From Deltaproteobacteria bacterium (GTDB lineage Bacteria; Desulfobacterota_B; Binatia; UBA9968), in assembly GCA_005879255.1 (NCBI GenBank), contig VBKY01000101.1, positions 1 through 43,299 of the forward strand: 43,299 nt of DNA, read 5' to 3'. Shown here piece by piece: positions 32,159 through 41,094 of the stretch. Under the pieces are notes generated by a model that saw only the letters and a list, made by a program, of their open reading frames with translations, did not search any database and was not told the DNA's origin. The number at the start of each line of letters is the position of its first letter. Position 1 is the first letter of the stretch. The translations under genes and the position numbers were made by a program.

Positions 32159-33376
32159 TCACTCGTATCGCAGCGCTTCGATGGGATCCAAATTGGCCGC
32201 TTTCTTAGCCGGATAAAACCCGAAAAATACGCCGACGGCGCCGGAGAAGAGAAAGGCGATCGCGACGATCGTGGGGCTAATGAGCGTTGGCCACTGGGCC
32301 CATTCTTTGAGAACTTCGGAGCTACCGATGCCGAGAAATATTCCGATCAGTCCACCCGTGGCGGCCATGACCACCGCCTCGACGAGAAACTGCAACATGA
32401 TGTCGCGGCTACGCGCGCCGACGGCCATGCGGATGCCAATCTCGCGTGTGCGCTCGGTGACTGAAACAAGCATGATATTCATGATGCCGATGCCGCCGAC
32501 AAGAAGTGAAATAGAAGCGACGCTGCCCAGCAGCACGGCCATCACACGGGCGGTGGTCGATGCCGCCTCGGCGATATCGGACAAATTGCGCACGTTGAAA
32601 TCGTCTTCCCGATCTTGGCCGATGCGGTGACGTTGGCGCAGAAGAGAACTAATCTGCTCTTGTGCTTCTTGAACGCGCTCCGCGCTAACCGCCTTGACGA
32701 CGATGCTCTGCACCCAGGTGATGCGCATCAATCGTTTCTGCATGGTTGTGTACGGGATCATCACGGTATCGTCCTGATCGGTGCCTTGACCGGTTTGACC
32801 CTTCGCCACCAGCAACCCGACGACACGAAACGGAATGTTTCTGATGCGAATGACGGCGTCGACGGGATTATCGTTGCCAAACAGTTGTGTCGCGACGGTT
32901 TGGCCGATGACCGCGACCTTGGCGGCGCTATCCATATCGCCTTCGTGCAAAAAACGACCTTCCGCCACTTGCCAGTCACGGATTTGTTGGAACTCGGGCG
33001 CGACGCCCTGAGCCAACGTGCCCCAATTGAGATTGCCGGCGATCACTTGCTCCGGCCGCCGGAGTACCGGCGAGGCGAAGGAGACCGACCGCAACTCCTG
33101 CACCATCGCTCTGGCGTCGGCATCCACTAAAGTATTCACATTCCCCGTACCGAACCTAACACCGCCCTGAGAGTTGCTGCCGGGCAAGACAATGAGAACA
33201 TTGGTGCCGAGGCTGGCGATCTGCGCTCGGATGGTCGACTTGGCGCCTTCGCCAATGGCAACCATCGCGATCACCGCGCCGACGCCTATGATAATTCCGA
33301 GCATCGTGAGAAAAGCTCGCAGTTTGTTCCGCGCGAGCGCGCGCAGCGCGATGCGGAGAGTCATCAGCCATTGCAT
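32159..33376 (-). CDS. ABC transporter permease, MacB/FtsX type
   Basis: A 405-residue permease: one N-terminal membrane helix (FLTMLGIIIGVGAVIAMVAI), a periplasmic MacB-like domain (about 50-250), then FtsX-type helices (VLLGSVASISLLVGGIGIMNIMLVS and two more) with the coupling motif ERTREIGIRMAVGARSRDI. It lacks a fused ATPase, which is the gene immediately upstream (adjacent stop and start codons). With the adaptor protein it should form a MacAB-like tripartite exporter for peptides, macrolides or lipids, working with an outer-membrane channel encoded elsewhere. Confidence 0.92.
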   Translation of the reverse strand: MQWLMTLRIALRALARNKLRAFLTMLGIIIGVGAVIAMVAIGEGAKSTIRAQIASLGTNVLIVLPGSNSQGGVRFGTGNVNTLVDADARAMVQELRSVSFASPVLRRPEQVIAGNLNWGTLAQGVAPEFQQIRDWQVAEGRFLHEGDMDSAAKVAVIGQTVATQLFGNDNPVDAVIRIRNIPFRVVGLLVAKGQTGQGTDQDDTVMIPYTTMQKRLMRITWVQSIVVKAVSAERVQEAQEQISSLLRQRHRIGQDREDDFNVRNLSDIAEAASTTARVMAVLLGSVASISLLVGGIGIMNIMLVSVTERTREIGIRMAVGARSRDIMLQFLVEAVVMAATGGLIGIFLGIGSSEVLKEWAQWPTLISPTIVAIAFLFSGAVGVFFGFYPAKKAANLDPIEALRYE

Positions 33377-34090
33377 CTAAGACTCCGTCCGGCAGACTAC
33401 TTGGTCGACGCCTTTATCAGATATGACGAGCCCGTCTTTGAAGTGAATTTGTCTTTTCGCATGCGCAGCGATATCGAATTCGTGAGTGACGAGAATGACC
33501 GTAATTCCCTGTTCCGCGTTTAACGTTTGAAACAATGCCATGATTTCTTCGCTGGTGGTGGTATCGAGATTGCCGGTGGGCTCGTCGGCGAGAATGAGAG
33601 ACGGTCGGTTGACCAGCGCACGGGCGATCGCCACCCTTTGCTGCTGGCCGCCGGAGAGCCGGTTCGGCGTGTGATCCCGGCGGTTTTCCAGTCCGACCAG
33701 CGACAGTACTTCGACCGCGCGTTGATGGCGCTCTTTGCCGTGAAACCCATTGTACATCATCGGCAGTTCGACATTCTCGAGCGCCGTAGTGCGCGACAGC
33801 AAGTTAAACCCTTGGAACACAAAGCCGATCCGTTTGTTGCGAATTTGCGCCCACTCGTCAGCGGAAAGCGACCCCACTTCCTCCCCCTCTAAGAAATATT
33901 TGCCTGTCGTCGGACGATCGAGGCAGCCCAGAATATTCATGAAGGTCGACTTACCTGAGCCGGACGAGCCCATGACGGCGACAAACTCACCGCGCTCGAT
34001 GGTAAGATCGATTCCGCGCAAAGCCGGCACTTCGACGTCGCCCATGTGATAGGTCTTGTGTAAATTCTCGACCCGAATCAGCTCGCTCAT
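33377..34090 (-). CDS. ABC transporter ATP-binding protein, MacB/LolD type
   Basis: A 237-residue ATPase with Walker [11 protein letters not shown]-loop VFQGFNLL, signature LSGGQQQR, Walker [13 protein letters not shown] and switch His in VTHEFD. These features match the MacB/LolD (type VII) ATPases. The start overlaps the adaptor protein stop by 4 bases (ATGA), and the stop codon directly abuts the permease start, so the three are translated together. Confidence 0.94.
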   Translation of the reverse strand: MSELIRVENLHKTYHMGDVEVPALRGIDLTIERGEFVAVMGSSGSGKSTFMNILGCLDRPTTGKYFLEGEEVGSLSADEWAQIRNKRIGFVFQGFNLLSRTTALENVELPMMYNGFHGKERHQRAVEVLSLVGLENRRDHTPNRLSGGQQQRVAIARALVNRPSLILADEPTGNLDTTTSEEIMALFQTLNAEQGITVILVTHEFDIAAHAKRQIHFKDGLVISDKGVDQVVCRTES

Positions 34091-35385
34091 CTAAAGCCTA
34101 CGCGCGGCTGAGCCGGCTGAAACGGATTGACCACGCCGGCTTGGCCTTGGCCCCCCGCGCTCCCTGACATGCCGATTACCACTGGCTCGTTTTCATTGAT
34201 CGGACCAGTGACGACTTCGGTCTTCGAACCGTCCGTGATGCCCAGCTGGACCTCGATCGGCTGCATCTTGGAATCTTTTACGACATAGACTCTGACCTGG
34301 CGCACTCTCTGTCGCTCGTCGCCGCCTCCACCTCCACCGCCCGGTCGGCTCGTCCGTCGAGCGCCGACCCGCGGCGCCGTTCGGCTTTGCTCTTGGCGTA
34401 ACAAGTCTTGAGCTTCGTTTTTGTCGTCGGGCGGCCTAAACCGAAGCGCCATATTCGGTATCGTCAGAACATCTTCCTTCTCGCTAACGAGAAACTGCAC
34501 GTTGGCGGTCATGCCAGGCTTGAGCAACAGCTCCTTGTTGTCGATCCGCACCACGGCGTCGTAGGTGACGACATTCTGAATGATCGTGGGGGCGTTGCGC
34601 ACCTGGTGAACCTTGCCACGGAATCGGCGTGCCGGGAAAGCATCAACGGTAAAAGTCACCTGCTGCCCTTCCTGCACATTACCGACGTCGGCCTCGTCGA
34701 CGCTCGTGTGCACCTCCATCTTTGCAAGATCGTTGGCGATGGTAAAAAACGTGGGCGCCTGTAGCGACGCGGCTACGGTCTGGCCGACATCGACGTTGCG
34801 CGAAATGACAATGCCGTCGACCGGCGAGCGAATCACGGTATTATTGAGATCGACGCCGGCCTGATTCAGTGCGGCTTGAGCTTGCGCGGCCTGCGCTTGA
34901 TTGACGTTTACCTGCGCCACCGCGGCCTCATAGGCGGTCTGAGCGGCGTCAAGCTCGCTCTGAGCCATTAATTCCCGCTTTCTTAATTCCCGGTTTCTTT
35001 CTACGGTCCTGAGCGAGTCCGCCGTGCTGACCTTCGCCTTGGCGACATTCGCCTGCGCCGCCAGAAGATTCGCCCGCGCCTGATCCACGGCGGCCTGGAA
35101 CTTGTCTTGGTTCAGCTGGGCCACGACCTGGCCGGCTTTGACCTTGGTATTGAAATCAGCGAGCAGCTTATCGATGGTACCGGACACTTGGCTGCCGACT
35201 TGCACCGTGACGACGGCTTGCAAGGTGCCCGTTGAGGAAACGACTTGGCGAATATTGCCCCGGCTCACCAACACCGTTAGGTACGGTGATTCCTTTGCCG
35301 AGTTACCCAGACGCCAGTAGGCAAATCCAGCTCCGCCGACTAAGAACAGTGCGAGAACTGTAAATAAGAGTTTCTTTAGTTTCAT
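34087..35385 (-). CDS. Periplasmic adaptor protein (MacA/HlyD family)
   Basis: A 432-residue membrane fusion protein. An N-terminal anchor ([19 protein letters not shown]) is followed by a lipoyl half-motif ([26 protein letters not shown]), a helical hairpin (about 95-170, rich in Ala and Gln), the second lipoyl half ([21 protein letters not shown]), a beta-barrel domain and a membrane-proximal domain. A flexible Gly-rich insert (a run of seven glycines near residue 350) interrupts the last part. The start overlaps the upstream PNPOx gene stop by 4 bases. It should link the MacB-like permease to an outer-membrane channel. Confidence 0.92.
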   Translation of the reverse strand: MKLKKLLFTVLALFLVGGAGFAYWRLGNSAKESPYLTVLVSRGNIRQVVSSTGTLQAVVTVQVGSQVSGTIDKLLADFNTKVKAGQVVAQLNQDKFQAAVDQARANLLAAQANVAKAKVSTADSLRTVERNRELRKRELMAQSELDAAQTAYEAAVAQVNVNQAQAAQAQAALNQAGVDLNNTVIRSPVDGIVISRNVDVGQTVAASLQAPTFFTIANDLAKMEVHTSVDEADVGNVQEGQQVTFTVDAFPARRFRGKVHQVRNAPTIIQNVVTYDAVVRIDNKELLLKPGMTANVQFLVSEKEDVLTIPNMALRFRPPDDKNEAQDLLRQEQSRTAPRVGARRTSRPGGGGGGGDERQRVRQVRVYVVKDSKMQPIEVQLGITDGSKTEVVTGPINENEPVVIGMSGSAGGQGQAGVVNPFQPAQPRVGFR

Positions 35386-35858
35386 GATCCCGCGTGCAAT
35401 AGACGAAATACTTTGACCGAAAAATCGTTCGGATCGCGTTTGGTGACGCGCCGATAAGTCAAGCCGGTGGTAATCTCCGCGTTGGGCTCCTGATCTTCGA
35501 TCACCTGATCCAAAGTAATCTGAAAGCGCGATACCGGCGACGCGCCGGTCATTTCATGCTCCAGCTCTCTAACGCTGCCTTTGAGATAATAGTTCACGCC
35601 GTGGTCGCTCACCATGAGCGTGACCTTTCCGGCCTTTCTCAAATTGTTCGCCGTCGAACTATTTTTCCACAGCGCCATAGCGAGCGTCGACGGACTCTTC
35701 GCCACCACTTCGTAATAGGAGAGCAACGCCGGATGCGCCCAACCGGCTTCGTCAATCGTAAAGATCGGAATGATCTTGCCTTCGTGAGACTCGACCTGCG
35801 ACCCGCCCAGGCGCTCCAGCAACACCGGAGTCAATTCTTTACCTAGCAATTGCGACAT
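35382..35858 (-). CDS. PNPOx-like flavin-binding split-barrel protein
   Basis: A 158-residue protein of the pyridoxamine-phosphate oxidase-like fold. Visible strands include KIIPIFTIDEAGWAHPALL, STLAMALWKNSSTANNLRKAGKVTLMV and NYYLKGSVRELEHE, the arrangement of FMN-binding split barrels. The exact reaction is unknown. Its stop codon overlaps the adaptor gene start (ATGA), so a flavoprotein is translationally coupled to a MacAB-like exporter. A second PNPOx-fold gene lies 36 bases upstream. Confidence 0.75.
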   Translation of the reverse strand: MSQLLGKELTPVLLERLGGSQVESHEGKIIPIFTIDEAGWAHPALLSYYEVVAKSPSTLAMALWKNSSTANNLRKAGKVTLMVSDHGVNYYLKGSVRELEHEMTGASPVSRFQITLDQVIEDQEPNAEITTGLTYRRVTKRDPNDFSVKVFRLLHAGS

Positions 35859-35894
35859 AATCCAGGCCTCCCTACTCTTTAGACGCTTGAGACT

Positions 35895-36386
35895 TTACCC
35901 ACGCTGACCGTCGAGAGCCAGCTCCTGGCGTTTACCGAAGCCCTGTTCGTTGTCGATATAAAATAGCTTCTCCGGCACGACGCAGTAAAACTTGACCTTG
36001 AGAAAGGCTTTATAAAACGCACCGCTTGCCGGATCGGTAAAGAGCTTTATTACGTCTGGATACTTACGGGCGTAAATTGTCATGGCCTTGGCTTTTTCGA
36101 TCATTCCGTCGACGAGCACCACCCGGCCCTCGAGCTGGATGCCTTTGATTTTGCGCCAGTCCTTATAATCTTCTTGCACCGTCACCGCAACCCGTGAGTT
36201 AACCGATAGATTTTGACAATGGCGCGAGTCCGGCGCGGAAAAAAAATACAGCCGCAAATCATCGCTGGAGTAAAAAACCGTCGCCGCCCACGGCACATCA
36301 TCCGCACAGGTTGCCATCGTCATGGTGTTATGGCTGTGCAAATAATCGAGGATCTGCCGCTTCAAGTCGTCAGACATGGCTGTCAT
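35895..36386 (-). CDS. PNPOx family flavoprotein (putative)
   Basis: A 163-residue protein of the pyridoxamine 5-phosphate oxidase-like family: LDYLHSHNTMTMATCADDVPWAATVFYSSDDLRLYFFSA is the classic N-terminal strand set, followed by NSRVAVTVQEDYKDWRKIKGIQLEGRVVLV. These proteins bind FMN, or sometimes heme or F420. The tail (FYCVVPEKLFYIDNEQGFGKRQEL) matches a broad uncharacterised subgroup. ATG at 36386 is used; an ATG at 36377 is equally possible, and neither has a good ribosome binding site. It is 56 bases downstream of the isopentenyl-diphosphate isomerase gene. Confidence 0.82.
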   Translation of the reverse strand: MTAMSDDLKRQILDYLHSHNTMTMATCADDVPWAATVFYSSDDLRLYFFSAPDSRHCQNLSVNSRVAVTVQEDYKDWRKIKGIQLEGRVVLVDGMIEKAKAMTIYARKYPDVIKLFTDPASGAFYKAFLKVKFYCVVPEKLFYIDNEQGFGKRQELALDGQRG

Positions 36387-36442
36387 TCGTATACTTAGGA
36401 TGCGTCGCCAACACAAAAAGCGATATACAAAAAGCGCTGCCG

Positions 36443-37495
36443 TCAGGCAACATTGTGTACCAACGGTGCCTGTCGCAAGGCCGCCAAATTCGTGGCGCCG
36501 ACGCAAAGCATAGTAACCTTGAGGTCGTGAATCACGCCAGCCAAGAACTCTACCACCTTGTCAGGTGACTCCAAAGCAGCGGCTAAAAGCGGCTGCCCAA
36601 TGGCAGCAATGTCGGCTCCGAGCGCAATCGACCTGGCGATGTCGAGACCCGTCCTGATACCGCCTGACGCGATCAAGCCAATGTCAGGCAGGGCCTGGCG
36701 CACGCTGACCAACGCTTCTCCCGTCGGTATTCCCCAATCGGCGAATGTCCGGCCCGGTTGTTCGCCTTGCTTCACGGCTCGCTGCGCTTCCACCGCTGAC
36801 CATGACGTGCCGCCTCTGCCGGCGACGTCGATGGCTTTCACGCCGGCCCGTACGAGCCGGACCGCCGCATCGACCGAGATGCCGTTGCCGACTTCCTTGG
36901 CGAGAACCGGGACTTCGAGCTCCCGGCACACCGCAGCGATTTTCGCACTCAGTCCCTTGAAGTTTCGATTGCCCTCCGGCTGGACCGCCTCCTGGAGCAC
37001 ATTCAGGTGAAGAATCAACCCATCGGCGCCGATCATCGCCACGGCGCGGCGACAATGCTCGACGGTGTAGCCATAATTCAGTTGTACGGCACCCAAATTA
37101 CCGAACAACAAAATATCCGGCGCCACGTCTCGTACTTGAAAGGAATCGGCGGCCGAGGGCGCTTCGATGGCGACGCGCTGCGAGCCCACTCCCATGGCGA
37201 GACCCAAGGCCTGGGCAGCGGTGGCCAGATTGCGATTGACTTTGCGCGCCAGATCGAACCCGCCAGTCATCGACGAAATCGAAATAGGCGCCCTCAGCCG
37301 CTTGCCCAAGAAAGTGCTGCCCAGATCAATTTCGTCGATGTCCAATTCGGGAAGCGCGTTGTGGACGAAACGGTAGCCTTCGAGCCCTGTGCCGAAAGAG
37401 CTCGAAACGCGCTCGGTGTCGAGGCAGATTTCGAGATGCTCTTTTTTGCGTTTTTGGGTTTTGGTGAGGGCGGTCTTAATCCTGCGGCTCGGCAT
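36443..37495 (-). CDS. fni: Type 2 isopentenyl-diphosphate delta-isomerase
   Basis: A 350-residue FMN-dependent isomerase that interconverts IPP and DMAPP. Family marks in order: RKKEHLEICL, APISISSMTGG, LAMGVGSQRVA, LHLNVLQEAVQPEGN, VPVLAKEVGNGIS, IDVAGRGGTSWSAVE, and the phosphate-binding LIASGGIRTGLDIARSIALGA. All regions known to hold FMN and substrate are present. The gene lies 21 bases after ubiX in the same direction. DMAPP is the source of the dimethylallyl phosphate used by many UbiX enzymes, so the placement suggests a supply role, alongside general isoprenoid synthesis. Confidence 0.93.
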   Translation of the reverse strand: MPSRRIKTALTKTQKRKKEHLEICLDTERVSSSFGTGLEGYRFVHNALPELDIDEIDLGSTFLGKRLRAPISISSMTGGFDLARKVNRNLATAAQALGLAMGVGSQRVAIEAPSAADSFQVRDVAPDILLFGNLGAVQLNYGYTVEHCRRAVAMIGADGLILHLNVLQEAVQPEGNRNFKGLSAKIAAVCRELEVPVLAKEVGNGISVDAAVRLVRAGVKAIDVAGRGGTSWSAVEAQRAVKQGEQPGRTFADWGIPTGEALVSVRQALPDIGLIASGGIRTGLDIARSIALGADIAAIGQPLLAAALESPDKVVEFLAGVIHDLKVTMLCVGATNLAALRQAPLVHNVA

Positions 37496-37516
37496 GATGG
37501 CGGAGGGCCGGCAAGC

Positions 37517-38170
37517 TCACCGTTGCTTTTTGGCGGCTCGCCGTTCTTTTGCGGCTGCAAGCGTGGTGGTTTTTCCAGCATCGGGATGGCGGCTCATGCC
37601 TTCGTCGTCCCAGCGGTGGAAAAGCTCCACGTCGATTTCGAACTGATCGAGAATTCGCGTCACGGTTTGATTGATGACGTCATTCAAAGTTTTCGGAAGA
37701 TGATAGAAAGCCGGCACTGGCGGAAAGATTACTGCGCCGATGCGAGTCAACGTGGCCATGGCTTCAAGATGACCGAGATGAAGCGGCGTTTCACGCACGA
37801 CCAGGACAAGCTTTTTTCTTTCCTTTAGCACTACGTCGGCGGCGCGGACGAGCAGGTCGCCGCCGAGAGAATGGGCGATGCCGCCCATCGATTTCATCGA
37901 GCAGGGTGCGATCACCATTCCTTCCGTGCGGAACGACCCGCTCGAGATACTCGCGCCGACGTTGTTGATGTCGTGCACGACATTGGCCATCGCTTCGACA
38001 TCTTTCACTGAGAAAGGCGTCTCCACTTGGATCGTCATCCTGCCGGCTTTGGTCAGGACGAGATGAGTTTCGATATCCTCAATCTTGGCCAGGATTTCGA
38101 GCATGCGTACGCCGTAAATCGCCCCGGTGGCGCCGGAAATACCAACGATCAATCTCTTTTTCTTATTCAA
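37517..38170 (-). CDS. ubiX: Flavin prenyltransferase UbiX
   Basis: A 217-residue UbiX-family enzyme that joins a dimethylallyl group to FMN, making prenylated FMN for UbiD-type decarboxylases. Motifs: VGISGATGAIYGVRMLE (N-terminal nucleotide fold), GMVIAPCSMKSMGGIAHSLGGDLLVRAADVVLKERK and LVVRETPLHLGHLEAM, all hallmarks of UbiX. A charged C-terminal tail of about 20 residues (ending AAKERRAAKKQR) is extra. The start overlaps the riboflavin kinase stop by 4 bases (ATGA). No UbiD gene is in the window, so the client decarboxylase is elsewhere. Confidence 0.95.
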   Translation of the reverse strand: MNKKKRLIVGISGATGAIYGVRMLEILAKIEDIETHLVLTKAGRMTIQVETPFSVKDVEAMANVVHDINNVGASISSGSFRTEGMVIAPCSMKSMGGIAHSLGGDLLVRAADVVLKERKKLVLVVRETPLHLGHLEAMATLTRIGAVIFPPVPAFYHLPKTLNDVINQTVTRILDQFEIDVELFHRWDDEGMSRHPDAGKTTTLAAAKERRAAKKQR

Positions 38171-38571
38171 TTGAGGAACTCCAATATGAGCGCGTCACCG
38201 TCACTGACGCCGAGATGGTCTTTCAAGCGCATCGGCGCGACGATTTCGATCTTGTCGCTCGGGTAATCCTTGACTTCGGGAAGCAGCACCGCCCCCTCGA
38301 TTTTTCCACTCGCTTGATTTGCCGGATCTAAAATCTCAATTCGATAAATTCGCGCGCTGCAAAAACCGCGGTCCACCGGCGGCAACGGCAAAGCGGTCAA
38401 TTCGTGCTGCGCGCGCCGCCACAGTCTGCCGTCTTCGACCGACTTGGGGCGAACGTTGAGCGTCGCGGGGAAAGGGTTAAAGCCGAGGCATTGTTTTAAC
38501 GAAGCTTGTACCCAGTCTAAGGCCATGAATGATGCTGCTTGCTCCAAATCGGAAAAGATAATTCCGGTCAT
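38167..38571 (-). CDS. CTP-dependent riboflavin kinase (DUF120, archaeal type)
   Basis: A 134-residue protein that fits the DUF120 family, whose archaeal members phosphorylate riboflavin to FMN using CTP. Visible marks are GFNPFPATLNVRP (the archaeal form is usually YPGTLN), GFCSARIYRIEI, and the C-terminal YPSDKIEIVAPMRLKDHLGVSDGDALILEF. The Gly of PGTLN is Ala here, a mild change. This type is unusual in bacteria, which normally use the bifunctional RibF. The start is ATG 38571 (GTG 38577 is possible). Coupled to ubiX by an ATGA overlap and followed by fni, it would provide FMN for prenylation. Confidence 0.82.
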   Translation of the reverse strand: MTGIIFSDLEQAASFMALDWVQASLKQCLGFNPFPATLNVRPKSVEDGRLWRRAQHELTALPLPPVDRGFCSARIYRIEILDPANQASGKIEGAVLLPEVKDYPSDKIEIVAPMRLKDHLGVSDGDALILEFLN

Positions 38572-38598
38572 GCGCACAATGGTTCCACGGGCCGAGGT

Positions 38599-39372
38599 CT
38601 AATGACCCGAAAGCGAGGCCGCCTTGCCGCCACGCCTTACCTTGATGACTTCGCCAAGAATGGACAGCGCGATCTCGGGCGGCGTCTCGGTGCCGATATC
38701 GAGGCCGATGGGCGCGTACACTCTCTCGATCAGCTCCTCACCGATCTTATCTTCATTGCGAAATCTCTCAAAACAGGCCTTGATGCGCCGCCGGCTACCG
38801 ATCATGCCGATATATTTCGCCTGACTCGGGAGGATCACGCGCAAGCAGGGTTCATCATAGGCGTGTCCCCGGGTGATCAACACGATATAACATGAGGGCG
38901 TAATCGTCATCTCTTTGAGCATCTGCGCCATATCGCCGACCACCACTTCGTCGGCATCAGGAAAACGCTCGCGGTTGGCGTAGAGCAAGCGATCGTCGAT
39001 CACGGTCACGTAGAAGTCCAAGACCTTGGCTATTTTGACCAGCGGCACGGCGATGTGACCGGCCCCGACCACGATTAGCTTCGGCGGCGCGGGCATCACC
39101 TCGAAGAAGACTTCCAGCTTGCCGCCCGCTTCGGGTACAGTCAGAGAAACCAACTGAGATTTTTCAGCGCGCAGGCGCGCGTCACTCTGTTCGAGGATCG
39201 CTTGGATCACTCGTCGATCACCAATTGTCTCGCCGAGAACCTTGCCGTCCCGGACAAGGCATTTTGCGCCGGGCTCAACGGCGACTTTTTCCTCCACCTC
39301 GATTACGGTAGCGAGCACCGCCGCGGCACCTTGCTCGCTGATTTGGACGAGCTCTTGAGAAAGCGAACTCAT
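38599..39372 (-). CDS. XdhC family protein (Rossmann domain)
   Basis: A 257-residue protein of the XdhC/CoxF group. A short N-terminal remnant of the XdhC_CoxI domain precedes a C-terminal Rossmann domain with KLIVVGAGHIAVPLVKIAKVLDF, VTVIDDR, YIVLITRGHAYDEPCL, YIGMIGSRRRIKACFERF and the closing YAPIGLDIGTETPPEIALSILGEVI, all typical. XdhC proteins bind, sulfurate and insert molybdenum cofactor into xanthine dehydrogenase-family enzymes. ATG at 39372 overlaps the upstream XdhC_CoxI gene stop (ATGA). The molybdoenzyme it serves is not in the window. Confidence 0.92.
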   Translation of the reverse strand: MSSLSQELVQISEQGAAAVLATVIEVEEKVAVEPGAKCLVRDGKVLGETIGDRRVIQAILEQSDARLRAEKSQLVSLTVPEAGGKLEVFFEVMPAPPKLIVVGAGHIAVPLVKIAKVLDFYVTVIDDRLLYANRERFPDADEVVVGDMAQMLKEMTITPSCYIVLITRGHAYDEPCLRVILPSQAKYIGMIGSRRRIKACFERFRNEDKIGEELIERVYAPIGLDIGTETPPEIALSILGEVIKVRRGGKAASLSGH

Positions 39373-39764
39373 TTTGTACTTATGATCTCCTGGTCGCGTT
39401 CTTTCCACCAAGGATCGATGAATATGTTCATGATGCCACCACACACCGCCGGGCTGTCCGATGAAATATCATCGAGCAGATCGACGCGCACGGTGCGCGG
39501 CTTGCGCGTGCGAATGACTTCGATGGCTTCCCTTTTGACGTCGGCCTCCCCACAGCCGCCGCCAATCGTGCCGAGGATTTCGCCCCAAGCCGTGACCACC
39601 ATTTTGGCGCCAACTTCGCGCGGCGTCGAGCCTTTGGTCGACACGATGGTCGCCACAGCGAGCGTTTCGCCCTTATCGATAAATTCTTTCACCTGGTGGT
39701 AGATGGACTCTTTCTTTCGGCCTTCGGCATCGGCTTCGTTATAACAAGCGCCTGGTCCAGCCAT
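39369..39764 (-). CDS. XdhC_CoxI domain protein
   Basis: A 131-residue protein consisting of an XdhC_CoxI domain: ATIVSTKGSTPREVGAKMVV, GEILGTIGGGCGEADVKREAIEVI and DSPAVCGGIMNIFIDP. The conserved Cys residues of GGGCGE and AVCGG, implicated in cofactor handling in relatives, are present. GGAGGT precedes the ATG. It is translationally coupled to the XdhC Rossmann protein downstream, so the two may work as a split XdhC. It follows the CoxE-like gene after a repeat-filled gap of about 110 bases. Confidence 0.9.
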   Translation of the reverse strand: MAGPGACYNEADAEGRKKESIYHQVKEFIDKGETLAVATIVSTKGSTPREVGAKMVVTAWGEILGTIGGGCGEADVKREAIEVIRTRKPRTVRVDLLDDISSDSPAVCGGIMNIFIDPWWKERDQEIISTK

Positions 39765-39807
39765 GGTTTTACCTCCAAACTGATATGTGAACTACAAAAA
39801 ACTCTGG

Positions 39808-39870
39808 TGGAGGATGGAAGATCGATGATAGAAGATCGCGATCCTCCATTTCCATCCTCGATCTTCGACC
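39808..39870. repeat. GGATGGAAGATCGA nested palindromic repeat
   Basis: GGAGGAT pairs with ATCCTCC, GAAGATCG recurs with its complement CGATCTTC, and a second TCCATCCTCGATCTTCG follows. The block fills the gap between the coxE-like and xdhC-like genes and would fold in the operon transcript. It looks like another dispersed repeat family. Confidence 0.55.
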
Positions 39871-39873
39871 CTT

Positions 39874-41088
39874 TCAAGCTACCATTTTCTCTAACGTACG
39901 CCCCAGAGTCACCAGACTATTAACGTTGTGCACCGACAAAAACAAATCAAGATAGGGCAATGCGGCTTGCATGCCCTTGCACAGCGGCTCGTAGTTCTCG
40001 CTCGCGAGCAAGGGATTGAGCCAGATGATTTTCTTGCAGCGTCGCTTGATATCCTGCATCTCGCGCTCGAGCAGGCTCACGTCGCCGCGATCCCAGCCGT
40101 CGCTGATAATCACCACGACCGTTCGATGCGTCACTATGCTCGGGGCGAAATTACGATTGAACGTGTGCAGCGAGCGACCGATGTTGGTGCCGCCGGACCA
40201 ACCGAGAATGCTGCCGGAGATCTTCTCCAGCGCGTTGGCAATGTCTTTAGTGCGAATCAAATGGGTAATTCGGCTGAGCGACGTGCTGAAAACGAAAGTT
40301 TCGACGCCCCAAAGCTCGTTTTGCAGGCCGTACATGAACTGAATTAAGAACCGGCTGTAACAGTCCATCGAGCCGCTGACATCGCACAGCAAGACAACTC
40401 TGGTCTTCTTGATGCGCTTTTTGCGGCGGACAAGATCGATAATTTCGCCGCCGTATTTCATGCTTCGGCGCATGGTCCAGCGGGGATCGACGGTACTGCC
40501 TTTGCGACCGATTTTTTTTCGCCGGCTGATCTGCGTCGCGATCTTCGTCGCAATGAGTAAAATGGCGCGGGCAATGGCGCGGCTTTCTTCAACGCCCATT
40601 TCGCTGAAGTCTTTACGGTTCATTAGCTCCTGCGGGCTGTATGTCGGCACGGAGAATTCATCGAGGTTTTCCAGCGGCACGTTCTCTTTAGGAATTGACT
40701 CTACGGCAGCATCTTCGAGACCGCCCTCCTCATCGCCGCCTTCCTGCGAATGCGAATCGGTCGGCGTGCCTTGAATCTCCATGGTTTCCATCGGCACCCG
40801 CTCGTAACTCTGTTCGCGCCAAAAGCTGTCGAACAGCATATCGAATGTCGGGAAATCTTCCTTCTGCAAAATCAAGTTGGAGCGCAACACGGCCCGAAAA
40901 TCGCTTTTTTCGGCGATATCGACAAGATCAGCCGAGCGAGACGCGTCGATAACCTGACTGAGGCTTACTTTGACACCGAGTTGCTTGAGCGCGCGCGCGA
41001 ACGCCATCAAGTTCGGCAAGGTTCCCTTGCCGCGCGCCGAGGCGACGCTATTGACCGCGGCCGCGACCAATTCCTGAGTAACTTCCAT
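39874..41088 (-). CDS. VWA domain protein, CoxE-like
   Basis: A 404-residue protein of the CoxE family. The C-terminal half is a von Willebrand A domain with a complete MIDAS start DVSGSM (D236, S238, S240) and VVIISDGWDRGD. The N-terminal half is helical with an acidic central linker (about 105-145). CoxE proteins pair with a MoxR/CoxD ATPase to insert or activate the metal centre of CO dehydrogenase-type molybdoenzymes. It starts 6 bases after the MoxR gene ends. Confidence 0.9.
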   Translation of the reverse strand: MEVTQELVAAAVNSVASARGKGTLPNLMAFARALKQLGVKVSLSQVIDASRSADLVDIAEKSDFRAVLRSNLILQKEDFPTFDMLFDSFWREQSYERVPMETMEIQGTPTDSHSQEGGDEEGGLEDAAVESIPKENVPLENLDEFSVPTYSPQELMNRKDFSEMGVEESRAIARAILLIATKIATQISRRKKIGRKGSTVDPRWTMRRSMKYGGEIIDLVRRKKRIKKTRVVLLCDVSGSMDCYSRFLIQFMYGLQNELWGVETFVFSTSLSRITHLIRTKDIANALEKISGSILGWSGGTNIGRSLHTFNRNFAPSIVTHRTVVVIISDGWDRGDVSLLEREMQDIKRRCKKIIWLNPLLASENYEPLCKGMQAALPYLDLFLSVHNVNSLVTLGRTLEKMVA

Positions 41089-41094
41089 TGACGG

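Noticed and set aside
34330..34350. Run of glycine codons in the adaptor protein as a possible frameshift or repeat expansion
   Set aside because: The frame is intact on both sides and flexible Gly-rich inserts occur in such adaptor proteins.
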